Position numbers and translations under genes: made by a program. A model generated the notes under the pieces. The model worked only from the letters and a program-made list of their open reading frames with translations. It made no database searches and was not told the origin of the DNA. This document shows, one piece after another, positions 1 to 5,703 of a DNA stretch of 5,703 bases. Source of the stretch: Fidelibacterota bacterium UBA7303 (GTDB lineage: Bacteria > Fidelibacterota > Marinisomatia > Marinisomatales > UBA1611); assembly GCA_002471805.1 (NCBI GenBank), contig DKQR01000072.1, forward strand, positions 1 through 5,703. Reading direction: 5' to 3'. Numbering within the stretch: position 1 is the stretch's first letter; the number at the start of each line of letters is the position of its first letter.

Positions 1-1
1 A

Positions 2-373
2 CTACCCAATAGCATTAATATGGGAACATCAGATTTTACTGTATCCATTTGGCTAAAAGCTGATGATGTGAGCAGCCGTCAGCATGTCGTTCAGCAAACC
101 GGGTCCAATGCCAATAGAGTCATAGCGATCAAATCAGATGGGATGTTGACTTCTAGACTAGGTGCTCCAGGTTTTGATCTTGATTCGGGTGTGAATATAG
201 TTGCAGGTACATGGTATCATGTTGCTCTGGTTCATGATAATAGTGCCAATACCCTCAAATGGTATGTGAATGGTACCGAGCATAACACAAATACATCTGT
301 TAATATTGGCACAAATACCGGATCGTTCTGGTTAGGTACCAATGAAAATGGATCTAAATGGTTTGATGGAAAG
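2..373 (+). repeat. LamG module repeat A, copy 1
   Basis: This 124-codon stretch is paralogous to 4502-4873 and has the same total length. Shared protein strings include PNSINMGTSDFT, GTWYHV/NTWYHV, NTLKWYV, NTNTSVNIG and KWFDG. DNA similarity is clear but imperfect; for example, the 16-mer TAAATGGTTTGATGGA is at 355-370 and 4855-4870. Small compensating indels occur around the residues after DDV and before TWYH. Confidence 0.85.
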
Positions 374-1015
374 ATAGATGAAGTACGCATTTGGAATGAT
401 ATTAGAACCGCTTCAGAGATAGCGGATAATAAGGATGATGAGCTGGTGGGCAATGAAAGTGGACTGGTTGCATATTATAAAATGAGTGATGGAACTGGCA
501 CGACTCTTACAGATAATAGTTCTAACTCTTATAATGGTACACTGACCAATATGACAACCAGTGGTGCATCGACTGACTGGGTTATTACAAATGCACCTAT
601 TGCATATGATAACGTTTATACAGATTATGGGCCAGACGGTTCTTATTCTACTAATTGTATGTATTTTTATCAGAATGGGTCTCTTGTTAAGGCGCATGGA
701 TTAACAGATGCCATTAGTGGCACTACTAGCGGTACAGGTTATCTTGGTAGAAATGTATATGATTGGGGCGGCGGTAGCAATGGACCCTATACTAGGCTAG
801 AGCAAGTAACAGACTGGGCATTAATAAATTATTGTGATCCCAGCAGTGTCAGTTCACTGCATTCTTCTCAAGGGAGCAGCGATCTGCGTACCTGGGCAGC
901 TGATCAGGATAAAACTTTAGCGATATATTATTCATTGACCAATGCAATTTCCGATGGAGATACAGTATATGACTTATCCGGAAATAATAGGAATGGAACC
1001 GCCAATGGTTTTTAG
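2..1015 (+). CDS. LamG-domain surface protein, 3' part (5' end outside window)
   Basis: The reading frame is open to the left edge: codons from base 2 read L-P-N-S-I-N before the first Met at 20. That Met is internal, because the same P-N-S-I-N-M-G-T-S-D-F string lies deep inside the paralogue at 2939-5557. Numbering from the Met at 20, residues 1-195 are most of a LamG jelly-roll, with the landmarks TWYHVALVHD (64-73), LKWYVNG (79-85), WFDGKIDEVRIW (114-125) and LVAYYKMSDG (149-158). Residues about 196-331 look like the second half of a different, divergent LamG: MYFYQNG (214-220), YLGRN (241-245), an EQVTDW strand (261-266) resembling DEVRIW, and a closing AIYY...YDLSGNNRNGT segment (301-327). 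Two Cys (213, 272) could pair. There is no sorting domain at the C-terminus. LamG domains usually bind glycans or other surface ligands; the actual ligand here is unknown. The stop is TAG, 18 bases before the next gene. Export is inferred from domain type and neighbours, since the N-terminus is missing. Confidence 0.9.
   Translation, partial: LPNSINMGTSDFTVSIWLKADDVSSRQHVVQQTGSNANRVIAIKSDGMLTSRLGAPGFDLDSGVNIVAGTWYHVALVHDNSANTLKWYVNGTEHNTNTSVNIGTNTGSFWLGTNENGSKWFDGKIDEVRIWNDIRTASEIADNKDDELVGNESGLVAYYKMSDGTGTTLTDNSSNSYNGTLTNMTTSGASTDWVITNAPIAYDNVYTDYGPDGSYSTNCMYFYQNGSLVKAHGLTDAISGTTSGTGYLGRNVYDWGGGSNGPYTRLEQVTDWALINYCDPSSVSSLHSSQGSSDLRTWAADQDKTLAIYYSLTNAISDGDTVYDLSGNNRNGTANGF
374..604 (+). repeat. 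LamG module repeat B, copy 1
   Basis: These 77 codons align without gaps to 3401-3631. By hand I count 61 of 77 identical residues, including RIWND, EIADN, LVAYYKMSDG, GTTLTDNSSNS and NGTLTNM. The longest DNA match I noticed is the 16-mer CAGAGATAGCGGATAA (414-429 and 3441-3456). This 3' part of the gene 1 module resembles LamG-1 of gene 3 more than gene 3's inner LamG. Confidence 0.88.
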
Positions 1016-1033
1016 AACTAAGACAATCTTTAG

Positions 1034-2887
1034 ATGAATAAATATATGATAAATAAAATGAAGATTATCCTTTTAAATAGAATAGTTACATCTATTTTGG
1101 TTATTATAGTTATTGATTTCCCCTTACTGAAGGGACAGGACGGCTATAAACTATATACCTATCAGGTTGCTATCAGCCAGGAGCCTATAAGTTCTGATTC
1201 CTTGGTTCTAAGAGGGACCCTGGGCTCCAATTTTTACCAGGCAAGCAATGGAGACACATTGACTGTTAAAGGTGGATTCTGGAATATAGCATCGAGCCTG
1301 TTCTCTAAACCGCCGGTAGTGGAAGCTTTTCTAACGGATACCATAATGAACGATGCCATGCCCGTCATTGCACGGGCCATTGCCACGGATATGAATGGTA
1401 TAGCCGGGGCTAATCTATTTATCCAGCTTGGCGGCAGCCTGGATCCTGTGGTAATTCCCATGACAGCCTTAAATGATACAACATTTGAGATATCCATACC
1501 GGATAGCCTGGTCACCGTACGCAACCTGCGGGCGCACGTTTTGGGGGAAGATAATATGGCATATACTACTCAAAGCACGTTTAAGACACCGGCAGTTGAA
1601 TTTGCCAAGGAAGAGTTGGCCATGGATGGAACTTTTAGCTATTATCCTGAGGGATTACCATCGGAAAAGTGGCGCATGATGGCCTGGCCGGGGGATTTAG
1701 CAAATAAAACTATTGATCCTTCGGATCTGGAATCAGGGCATGTGCTGTATGAGTGGGATCCTAACAACAATAAATGGAATAAACCAAGCACCATTGAGAT
1801 TGGAAGGGCATACTGGTTCAAGCACAGGTATAAGGAAGATGTAGTGTTCAAAAATAGCGGGACTACGGGTATATCGGTTCCCTTGGTTAATTATACCATA
1901 AAACTTCGAAAAGGCTGGAACATGATCGGCAGCCCTTTTGCATTTCCTGTAAGTGCTGAATACAATCCCGAAACGATATCCGGATTGTATCTATATGGAG
2001 ACCCGGACAGGGATGGCTGGCAGGGACCTTCAAACAGTCTTGTACCCTGGGCAGGCTACGGTGTCCATAGTTCAGCGGACAATGACAGTATTGTGCTAAA
2101 GCCATTTGATGAGCAGGAAGCGGCTGCAAGATCAGTATTGCCTGGCTGGAGCCTGAAGCTGTTTGCCGATGGCCAGGATTATTTTGACCATACTGGTCAC
2201 CTGGGTCGTAGTGAATTCGCTCAAGAAGGTATAGACGGTTATGATACTCCAAAACTTCCATCTATAAATGGCTATATAATAGTTGCTTTGGATCTGGATG
2301 AGAGTGGCCGTTTTGGATACAGCGGTGATATCCGTTCTCTTGAAGAGACCAATGGAGTGTGGAATCTGCGTATCGCTGGAAATAATGAGCCTGGTCCAAT
2401 AGTTCTGTCTGGTTCTTTTCTGGATGCTGTACCGGAAAATCTCCACGTTGCTGTTGTAGATATCCCAAGGCGCTTGATTTTTGATGATTTCCCAGAGACA
2501 GATCTGAGTATTAATAAAAACTTTAAAATGGGTTATGACCTTAAACTGGTAGCCGGGGATGAAAACTATGTACGGGAAACGGCGAAAAAAATACTTGCAG
2601 ATATTCCCGAAGAATTTAGTTTAAGCCAGAACTATCCCAACCCTTTCAACCCGCTTACCCACCTGGATTTTGCACTGCCCTTAAGATCAAGGGTGGAGAT
2701 TACTATTTATAATATGCTGGGTCAGGAGGTCGCCACACTTGTGAACAGGGAATTAGACTATGGTCACCATTCTGTTTCCTGGCATGGTACAAATCGGTTC
2801 GGTAAACCAGCAGCATCGGGTGTATACCTGGCCAAGCTGCAGACCCCAGGTGTTATCAAGACCAGGAAGATGATTTTATTAAAATGA
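1034..2887 (+). CDS. Secreted protein with Ig-like region and C-terminal T9SS-type sorting domain
   Basis: This is a 617-residue exported protein. Residues 1-35 form a signal peptide with basic n-region, core LLNRIVTSILVIIVI and likely cleavage near LLKGQ/DGYK. Met codons at 1034, 1046 and 1058 are all possible starts with no clear Shine-Dalgarno site; Met9 (1058) would give the most classical signal peptide. Residues 36-90 are a beta-rich region ending in VKGGFWNIAS, a pattern common near the N-terminus of such proteins. Residues 92-187 are Ig-like, opening with PPVVEA and containing ATDMNGIAGANL. Residues 200-360 contain WRMMAWPGD, GRAYWF and KGWNMIGSPFAFPVS (293-307). Residues 370-510 contain the PGWSLKL and DGYDTPKLP segments. 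Residues 533-617 are the sorting domain: NYPNPFNP, VEITIYNMLGQEVATL, GHHSVSWHG, ASGVYLAKL and the tail TRKMILLK. In the type IX system this domain directs outer-membrane passage and anchoring, followed by cleavage. I see no catalytic motif. A structural or anchoring role for the neighbouring LamG proteins is inference from gene order. Confidence 0.93.
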   Translation: MNKYMINKMKIILLNRIVTSILVIIVIDFPLLKGQDGYKLYTYQVAISQEPISSDSLVLRGTLGSNFYQASNGDTLTVKGGFWNIASSLFSKPPVVEAFLTDTIMNDAMPVIARAIATDMNGIAGANLFIQLGGSLDPVVIPMTALNDTTFEISIPDSLVTVRNLRAHVLGEDNMAYTTQSTFKTPAVEFAKEELAMDGTFSYYPEGLPSEKWRMMAWPGDLANKTIDPSDLESGHVLYEWDPNNNKWNKPSTIEIGRAYWFKHRYKEDVVFKNSGTTGISVPLVNYTIKLRKGWNMIGSPFAFPVSAEYNPETISGLYLYGDPDRDGWQGPSNSLVPWAGYGVHSSADNDSIVLKPFDEQEAAARSVLPGWSLKLFADGQDYFDHTGHLGRSEFAQEGIDGYDTPKLPSINGYIIVALDLDESGRFGYSGDIRSLEETNGVWNLRIAGNNEPGPIVLSGSFLDAVPENLHVAVVDIPRRLIFDDFPETDLSINKNFKMGYDLKLVAGDENYVRETAKKILADIPEEFSLSQNYPNPFNPLTHLDFALPLRSRVEITIYNMLGQEVATLVNRELDYGHHSVSWHGTNRFGKPAASGVYLAKLQTPGVIKTRKMILLK

Positions 2888-2924
2888 ATCATAATATGTC
2901 GAGATCATTCAATATTTTTTTTTT
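2885..2924 (+). terminator. Weak hairpin plus T-run, terminator-like
   Basis: TGAATCAT (2885-2892) can pair with ATCATTCA (2904-2911) apart from one C-C mismatch. The loop is 11 bases, and the T-run starts three bases after the stem. The stem has a single G-C pair and would be unstable, so real termination here is doubtful; partial attenuation between genes 2 and 3 is possible. This competes with the coding explanation of the T-run. Confidence 0.2.
2915..2924 (+). repeat. Run of ten T at the gene 2/gene 3 junction
   Basis: The run lies between the ATG at 2884 (which overlaps the gene 2 stop as ATGA) and the GTG at 2939. As given, the frame from 2884 reads 23 codons and stops at TAG 2953-2955. 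With one T fewer, the frame continues through 2939 into the LamG gene and adds MNHNMSRSFNIFFSIGVF before the GTG codon, giving a basic n-region and hydrophobic core. Another ATG at 2896 is in the same frame. The run could be a phase-variable tract, a slippage site or an indel error. Confidence 0.7.
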
Positions 2925-2929
2925 CTATT

Positions 2930-2933
2930 GGAG
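2930..2933 (+). promoter_or_regulatory. Possible Shine-Dalgarno site for GTG start at 2939
   Basis: GGAG is followed by five bases (TATTT) and then GTG at 2939-2941. This is the best Shine-Dalgarno-like match ahead of any start in the window and supports the GTG start. In the alternative nine-T reading the same bases fall inside codons, so the match could be chance. Confidence 0.4.
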
Positions 2934-2938
2934 TATTT

Positions 2939-5557
2939 GTGAAGCTTTTTGGTAGCCAATTTCCACTGCCGGCATTTCATGCGGTTCAGGTCCATCCTTC
3001 ATCTATAGCAAGTGCCAACTATGCATTGGACTTTGATGGCACAAATGATTATGTGGCATTAGGTGGTTCAAATATTAATAAACCATGCACCGTAGAAGCT
3101 TGGACAAAAAAGACATCAAATAGTAATCATGGAACTCTCTTAATTGGAGGCGATTATAGAGTTCGACTAGACCAATGGTCGACAAGCAATCTAGTTGGAT
3201 TTACAAAATCAGGTACATATGATGCTTCATTTAATAAATCTACCACGCTAGATGAGTGGGTACATGTAGCAATTGTTTTTACAAGTGACTCATCAACACT
3301 ATTTATAAATGGGGCCTATCATTCCAAAAATAACCAAACCAATTTCAAAATACCAACGAGCTATATTGGTACTGGTGGCAGTGCTACCATAACTGCAACT
3401 ATAGATGAACTGCGAATTTGGAATGACGCTCGAACCGCTGCAGAGATAGCGGATAACATGGAGATAGAGCTTGATGGGGATGAATCTAACCTTGTAGCCT
3501 ACTACAAGATGAGTGATGGCAGCGGAACGACTCTGACTGATAACAGCTCAAATTCCAATAACGGTACCCTGACCAATATGGTTACCAGTGGTGGATCCAG
3601 CGATTGGGTTATTTCTTACGCTCCCATCGCTAATATGCATTCAAGTTATAAGACTGATGTGGAAGCAATCTGGCAAAATATCGGGACCGATGATTCCAGC
3701 CCATCCAATGGACTCTATATGACCATGGGATCTGCCCTAACAGAACAGAACTGGGCAGTGTTTGGCAATAACAATACATCGGACTCCACCACATCTGATC
3801 TGCCCAGCGGAGTAGGGTTAAGATCCGGCCGGATCTGGCAGGTGGCGGAACGAGGCACAGTCGCACCGAATATTACCATAGCAATGAACGATGCTACTGG
3901 ATTAAGCACTTTCGCCCACAGTGCAACCGCGAATAAGTTCCTTTCCCGCTCGGGGACAATCGGAAATTTTGCCATACTTACTGAAGGAAGCTCAACATCA
4001 AGAGCTAACAAAACTGTCCAGTTTAATTCTGTTAGCCTGGATTCTGGATATTATTATGCCTTAGGAATTGCTTCATCGCTCCTTTCAGATGGATCCTGGG
4101 GCAGCACTGCCTGGCTTAAAGCTCAAGATTTTGACGGTGTGCAAGACAGGGCTTACCAGAGTGCTGGCACCAGTACTACCGAGAACCCACTTCATCGATC
4201 TACTAATGGCGATGGCAAAGCCTGGACTGTTTCAGCTGTTTTCAATTATAATGATAGCAATGGATGGCCAATCTGGCACCAGGGAGTTTCTGAGGACGCA
4301 CATGCAAGACTGATAGCAAAGAATAGTACAGGAATTATTTTTAAGTATGGTGATGAAGGAAATGCTCAAGAGCTCATTTTTACTAATAGCAGTGTTGCTG
4401 CCTATTCAACTTGGTATAGCATTACGGTTTCGTTTGATGGCGCCACCACGGGCTACAGCAACTATGCCCTGGAATTTGATGGCAGTAATGATTATGTGAC
4501 CATCCCAAACAGTATTAATATGGGTACGTCTGATTTTACTATATCCATAAGGTTTAAAACAGATGATGTTGGATCCGGCCGGCAGCAGGTACTCCAGCAG
4601 ACTGGCGGCAATGCAAATCGAGTAATTGCCATAAATAACGGTGGTGTTATAGCGTCCCAGCTTGGCTCCACGTCTTCTGAGTCAGGCTTTACTGCATCAG
4701 CCAATACCTGGTACCACGTAGTATTGGTGCATGATGATTCGGAAAATACTTTGAAATGGTATGTCGACGGCACAGCCAAAAACACGAATACATCAGTCAA
4801 CATTGGTTCCAACACTGGACAATTCAAATTAGGCACTAATGCCAGTTCAAGTGATAAATGGTTTGATGGACAGATGGATGAACTACGTATCTGGAGTGCA
4901 GCACTGGCGGAAGCCCAGATACCAGGAGATTCTGGGACAGATTCGATCCTTATTGGCAATGAAAGTAACCTGGTGGCCTATTACCGCTTTGATGATGCCA
5001 GCGGCACATCGCTGAATGATTTTACGAGTAATAATAATCATGGGACACTTCATAACATGAATAATTGGGTGGCTTCCGGGGTTACTTTGGCGCCCTTGGA
5101 TAGTTTGGATGATTATTATGGCAGGTTCAAGTTCTACACCACTAATTTGTCGACGGGTGCAGTATCATCGTTTTCTATGACTGCTTCTAATAGTAATTAT
5201 GGTTATAGCGGTGCTGTGGATGGACAATTTTATGTTGGAGCAAGGGGCGGTAACAGTTATTGTCTTGCAGGACAATTTGCCTATATCGGGGTCACCAACT
5301 CAGCCTTATCATCGTCTACAATCCAGGGAAATGGTAGCTATCAGACCGGTTTTTCCTTAGACCCTGTAGGCTGGGCGAATGGAAACTTTAGCCTTCCAGA
5401 TGCTACTGCTTCCAATACAACCAAGATTTGGTTATTTGGGGATGGTGCTAGCGATGATGCTAATAATATATATAATTATATTAATCCATCAGATAATGAC
5501 AGTAGATTAATTACTGTTGGAGACAGAAGAGAGATTACAGTAATTATTGCCAACTAA
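2939..5557 (+). CDS. Multi-LamG surface protein with nested LamG domain
   Basis: This is an 872-residue protein from a GTG start preceded by GGAG five bases upstream; see the T-run entry for a start at 2884. Residues 27-231 are LamG-1 (NYALDFDGTNDYV, EWVHVAIVF, ATIDELRIWNDARTAAEI, LVAYYKMSDG). Residues 232-378 are a beta-rich region with WAVFGNNN and RSGRIWQVAERGTV. The R-x-W-x-V-x-E-x-G pattern recalls a domain found next to LamG in FCB surface proteins, possibly the one Pfam calls DUF8202, but I am not sure. Residues 391-505 look like the first half of a divergent LamG (AWTVSAVFN, IIFKYGDEG, WYSITVSFDGATTG). Residues 506-720 are a complete LamG (NYALEFDGSNDYV, WYHVVLVHDD, LKWYVDG, WFDGQMDELRIW, LVAYYRFDD). 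Residues 726-795 resume the divergent LamG (RFKFYTTNLSTG, FYVGARGG, FAYIGVTNSAL). Residues 800-872 are unrecognised. There is no sorting domain and no catalytic motif. A carbohydrate- or matrix-binding adhesin role is inferred from the family. From the GTG, the N-terminus has only a weak signal-like stretch ending SIASA/NYAL. Confidence 0.9.
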   Translation: MKLFGSQFPLPAFHAVQVHPSSIASANYALDFDGTNDYVALGGSNINKPCTVEAWTKKTSNSNHGTLLIGGDYRVRLDQWSTSNLVGFTKSGTYDASFNKSTTLDEWVHVAIVFTSDSSTLFINGAYHSKNNQTNFKIPTSYIGTGGSATITATIDELRIWNDARTAAEIADNMEIELDGDESNLVAYYKMSDGSGTTLTDNSSNSNNGTLTNMVTSGGSSDWVISYAPIANMHSSYKTDVEAIWQNIGTDDSSPSNGLYMTMGSALTEQNWAVFGNNNTSDSTTSDLPSGVGLRSGRIWQVAERGTVAPNITIAMNDATGLSTFAHSATANKFLSRSGTIGNFAILTEGSSTSRANKTVQFNSVSLDSGYYYALGIASSLLSDGSWGSTAWLKAQDFDGVQDRAYQSAGTSTTENPLHRSTNGDGKAWTVSAVFNYNDSNGWPIWHQGVSEDAHARLIAKNSTGIIFKYGDEGNAQELIFTNSSVAAYSTWYSITVSFDGATTGYSNYALEFDGSNDYVTIPNSINMGTSDFTISIRFKTDDVGSGRQQVLQQTGGNANRVIAINNGGVIASQLGSTSSESGFTASANTWYHVVLVHDDSENTLKWYVDGTAKNTNTSVNIGSNTGQFKLGTNASSSDKWFDGQMDELRIWSAALAEAQIPGDSGTDSILIGNESNLVAYYRFDDASGTSLNDFTSNNNHGTLHNMNNWVASGVTLAPLDSLDDYYGRFKFYTTNLSTGAVSSFSMTASNSNYGYSGAVDGQFYVGARGGNSYCLAGQFAYIGVTNSALSSSTIQGNGSYQTGFSLDPVGWANGNFSLPDATASNTTKIWLFGDGASDDANNIYNYINPSDNDSRLITVGDRREITVIIAN
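3401..3631 (+). repeat. LamG module repeat B, copy 2
   Basis: This is the C-terminal part of LamG-1 in the large gene and matches 374-604 gap-free over 77 codons. A third, more diverged version of the same closing segment lies at about 4874-5080 (MDELRIW, LVAYYRFDD, NNNHGTLHNM). Confidence 0.88.
4454..5098 (+). other. Inner LamG domain nested within an outer LamG (gene 3)
   Basis: Residues 506-720 of the 2939-5557 protein form a self-contained LamG, from YSNYALEFDG to the usual closing segment AYYRFDDASGT...HGTLHNM. It begins directly after WYSITVSFDGATTG, a strand that in LamG folds is normally followed by a strand of the (L/F)-x-x-Y-x-N type. That missing strand appears only after the inner domain, as RFKFYTTNLSTG (729-740). 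The flanking halves (4109-4453 and 5114-5323) would together make one ordinary LamG. The sequence landmarks are seen directly; the nesting is inferred from strand order by eye. Confidence 0.55.
4502..4873 (+). repeat. LamG module repeat A, copy 2
   Basis: This is the partner of 2-373 and lies in the inner LamG of the large gene. Resemblance between the two genes drops sharply just after WFDG(Q/K), where the gene 1 copy becomes more like LamG-1 of this protein. Confidence 0.85.
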
Positions 5558-5563
5558 ATAATA

Positions 5564-5703
5564 ATGAATAGAATTAACATTACAGATATTAATATAATAG
5601 ATGAAATAAATATTTATAAATTAAAATATTATTATATATATATATTTATTTTATTTCAAAATATTTACGCTGTTGATCTTTATGTATCTAAAGATTCAGC
5701 AGT
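5564..5703 (+). CDS. Exported protein, N-terminal part only (runs off window)
   Basis: An ATG six bases after the stop of the preceding gene opens a frame with no stop to the right edge: 46 complete codons. Residues 1-21 are polar and partly acidic, residues about 22-34 are a hydrophobic aromatic stretch (YYYIYIFILFQNI), and the sequence then reads IYA/VDLYVSKDSA. This looks like a signal peptide with an A-type cleavage site followed by the start of a mature protein. A mature start of the D-x-Y-V-S-K-D-x type resembles the openings of secreted right-handed beta-helix proteins (YYVSPxGxD), but ten residues are too few to assign a family. The n-region is unusually long, so a downstream non-ATG start is possible. 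The DNA is very AT-rich: I count 21 G/C among bases 5558-5703. No Shine-Dalgarno site is visible. Gene spacing suggests cotranscription with the LamG gene. Confidence 0.6.
   Translation, partial: MNRINITDINIIDEINIYKLKYYYIYIFILFQNIYAVDLYVSKDSA
5633..5645 (+). repeat. Short TA dinucleotide run in signal-peptide region of gene 4
   Basis: Six TA units plus a T encode part of the Y/I-rich hydrophobic stretch of the partial gene starting at 5564. A change by one TA unit would shift the frame. The run is short and sits in generally AT-rich DNA, so it may have no function. Confidence 0.6.

Noticed and set aside
20..22. ATG at 20 as the true start of gene 1
   Set aside because: The frame is open upstream, and the residues before it match the interior of the paralogous LamG.
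960..1033. Gene 1 looked truncated because it stops right after a YDLSGNNRNGT motif
   Set aside because: The same D-x-S-x-N-x-x-N-G-T motif closes the other LamG units here (for example TDNSSNSNNGTLTNM), so it is a natural domain end. Shifting frame at the T5 run (1009-1013) gives only a few more codons before another stop.
1016..1033. Terminator or promoter between genes 1 and 2
   Set aside because: The gap is 18 bases with no inverted repeat and no room for a -35/-10 pair, so read-through is more likely.
1887..2261. 124-codon open frame on the - strand
   Set aside because: It is the antisense shadow of gene 2, whose sense frame has recognisable motifs throughout. No start signal or family resemblance was seen.
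4492..4959. 155-codon open frame on the - strand
   Set aside because: It lies wholly inside the LamG gene. A related antisense frame at 232-453 exists only because the sense LamG DNA is duplicated. Its protein shows no domain logic.
5600..5665. AT-rich tract as an origin or terminator
   Set aside because: There are no iterated binding boxes and no GC stem. The tract is covered by an open frame with a signal-peptide pattern.
1..5703. Diversity-generating retroelement, CRISPR or transposon as the source of LamG variation
   Set aside because: No reverse transcriptase, variable/template repeat pair, regular spacer array, transposase or terminal inverted repeats were seen in the window.

Overview
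The window is a stretch of four genes, all on the + strand and tightly packed, encoding large exported or surface proteins. The second gene ends in a C-terminal sorting domain of the type IX secretion kind (motif NYPNPFNP, then a short beta-sandwich ending in an R/K-rich tail). Large Asn/Ser/Thr-rich LamG (concanavalin-like jelly-roll) proteins lie on both sides of it. This combination is typical of the FCB superphylum, and the NYPNPFNP spelling is common in lineages such as Ca. Marinimicrobia, Ignavibacteria/Calditrichota and KSB1. I cannot fix the phylum from this window. Shine-Dalgarno sites are mostly weak or absent, which also fits that group.

Layout: (1) 2-1015, the 3' end of a LamG protein whose start lies upstream of the window. 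(2) 1034-2887, a 617-residue secreted protein with signal peptide, an N-terminal GFWN-type beta region, an Ig-like domain, a GWNMIGSPF-type region and the sorting domain. (3) 2939-5557 (possibly starting at 2884), an 872-residue multi-LamG protein without a sorting domain. (4) 5564 to the window edge, the start of a further exported protein in very AT-rich DNA. Gaps are 18, 51 (or a 4-base ATGA overlap) and 6 bases, so one transcript is likely. No convincing promoter, RNA gene, CRISPR array or mobile element was seen.

Genes 1 and 3 are paralogues. They share a LamG module that in each appears to sit inside a second, much more divergent LamG domain. The module of gene 1 is a mosaic: its 5' part matches the inner LamG of gene 3 and its 3' part matches the first LamG of gene 3. 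This points to module shuffling or gene conversion inside a surface-protein cluster.

The junction between genes 2 and 3 holds a run of ten T. With nine T, an ATG overlapping the gene 2 stop would read straight into gene 3 and supply the signal peptide that the GTG-started version largely lacks. This suggests phase variation, transcriptional slippage or a sequencing error. One working picture (inference) is that the LamG proteins are ligand-binding or adhesive surface components and that the sorting-domain protein between them is their anchored or co-exported partner.
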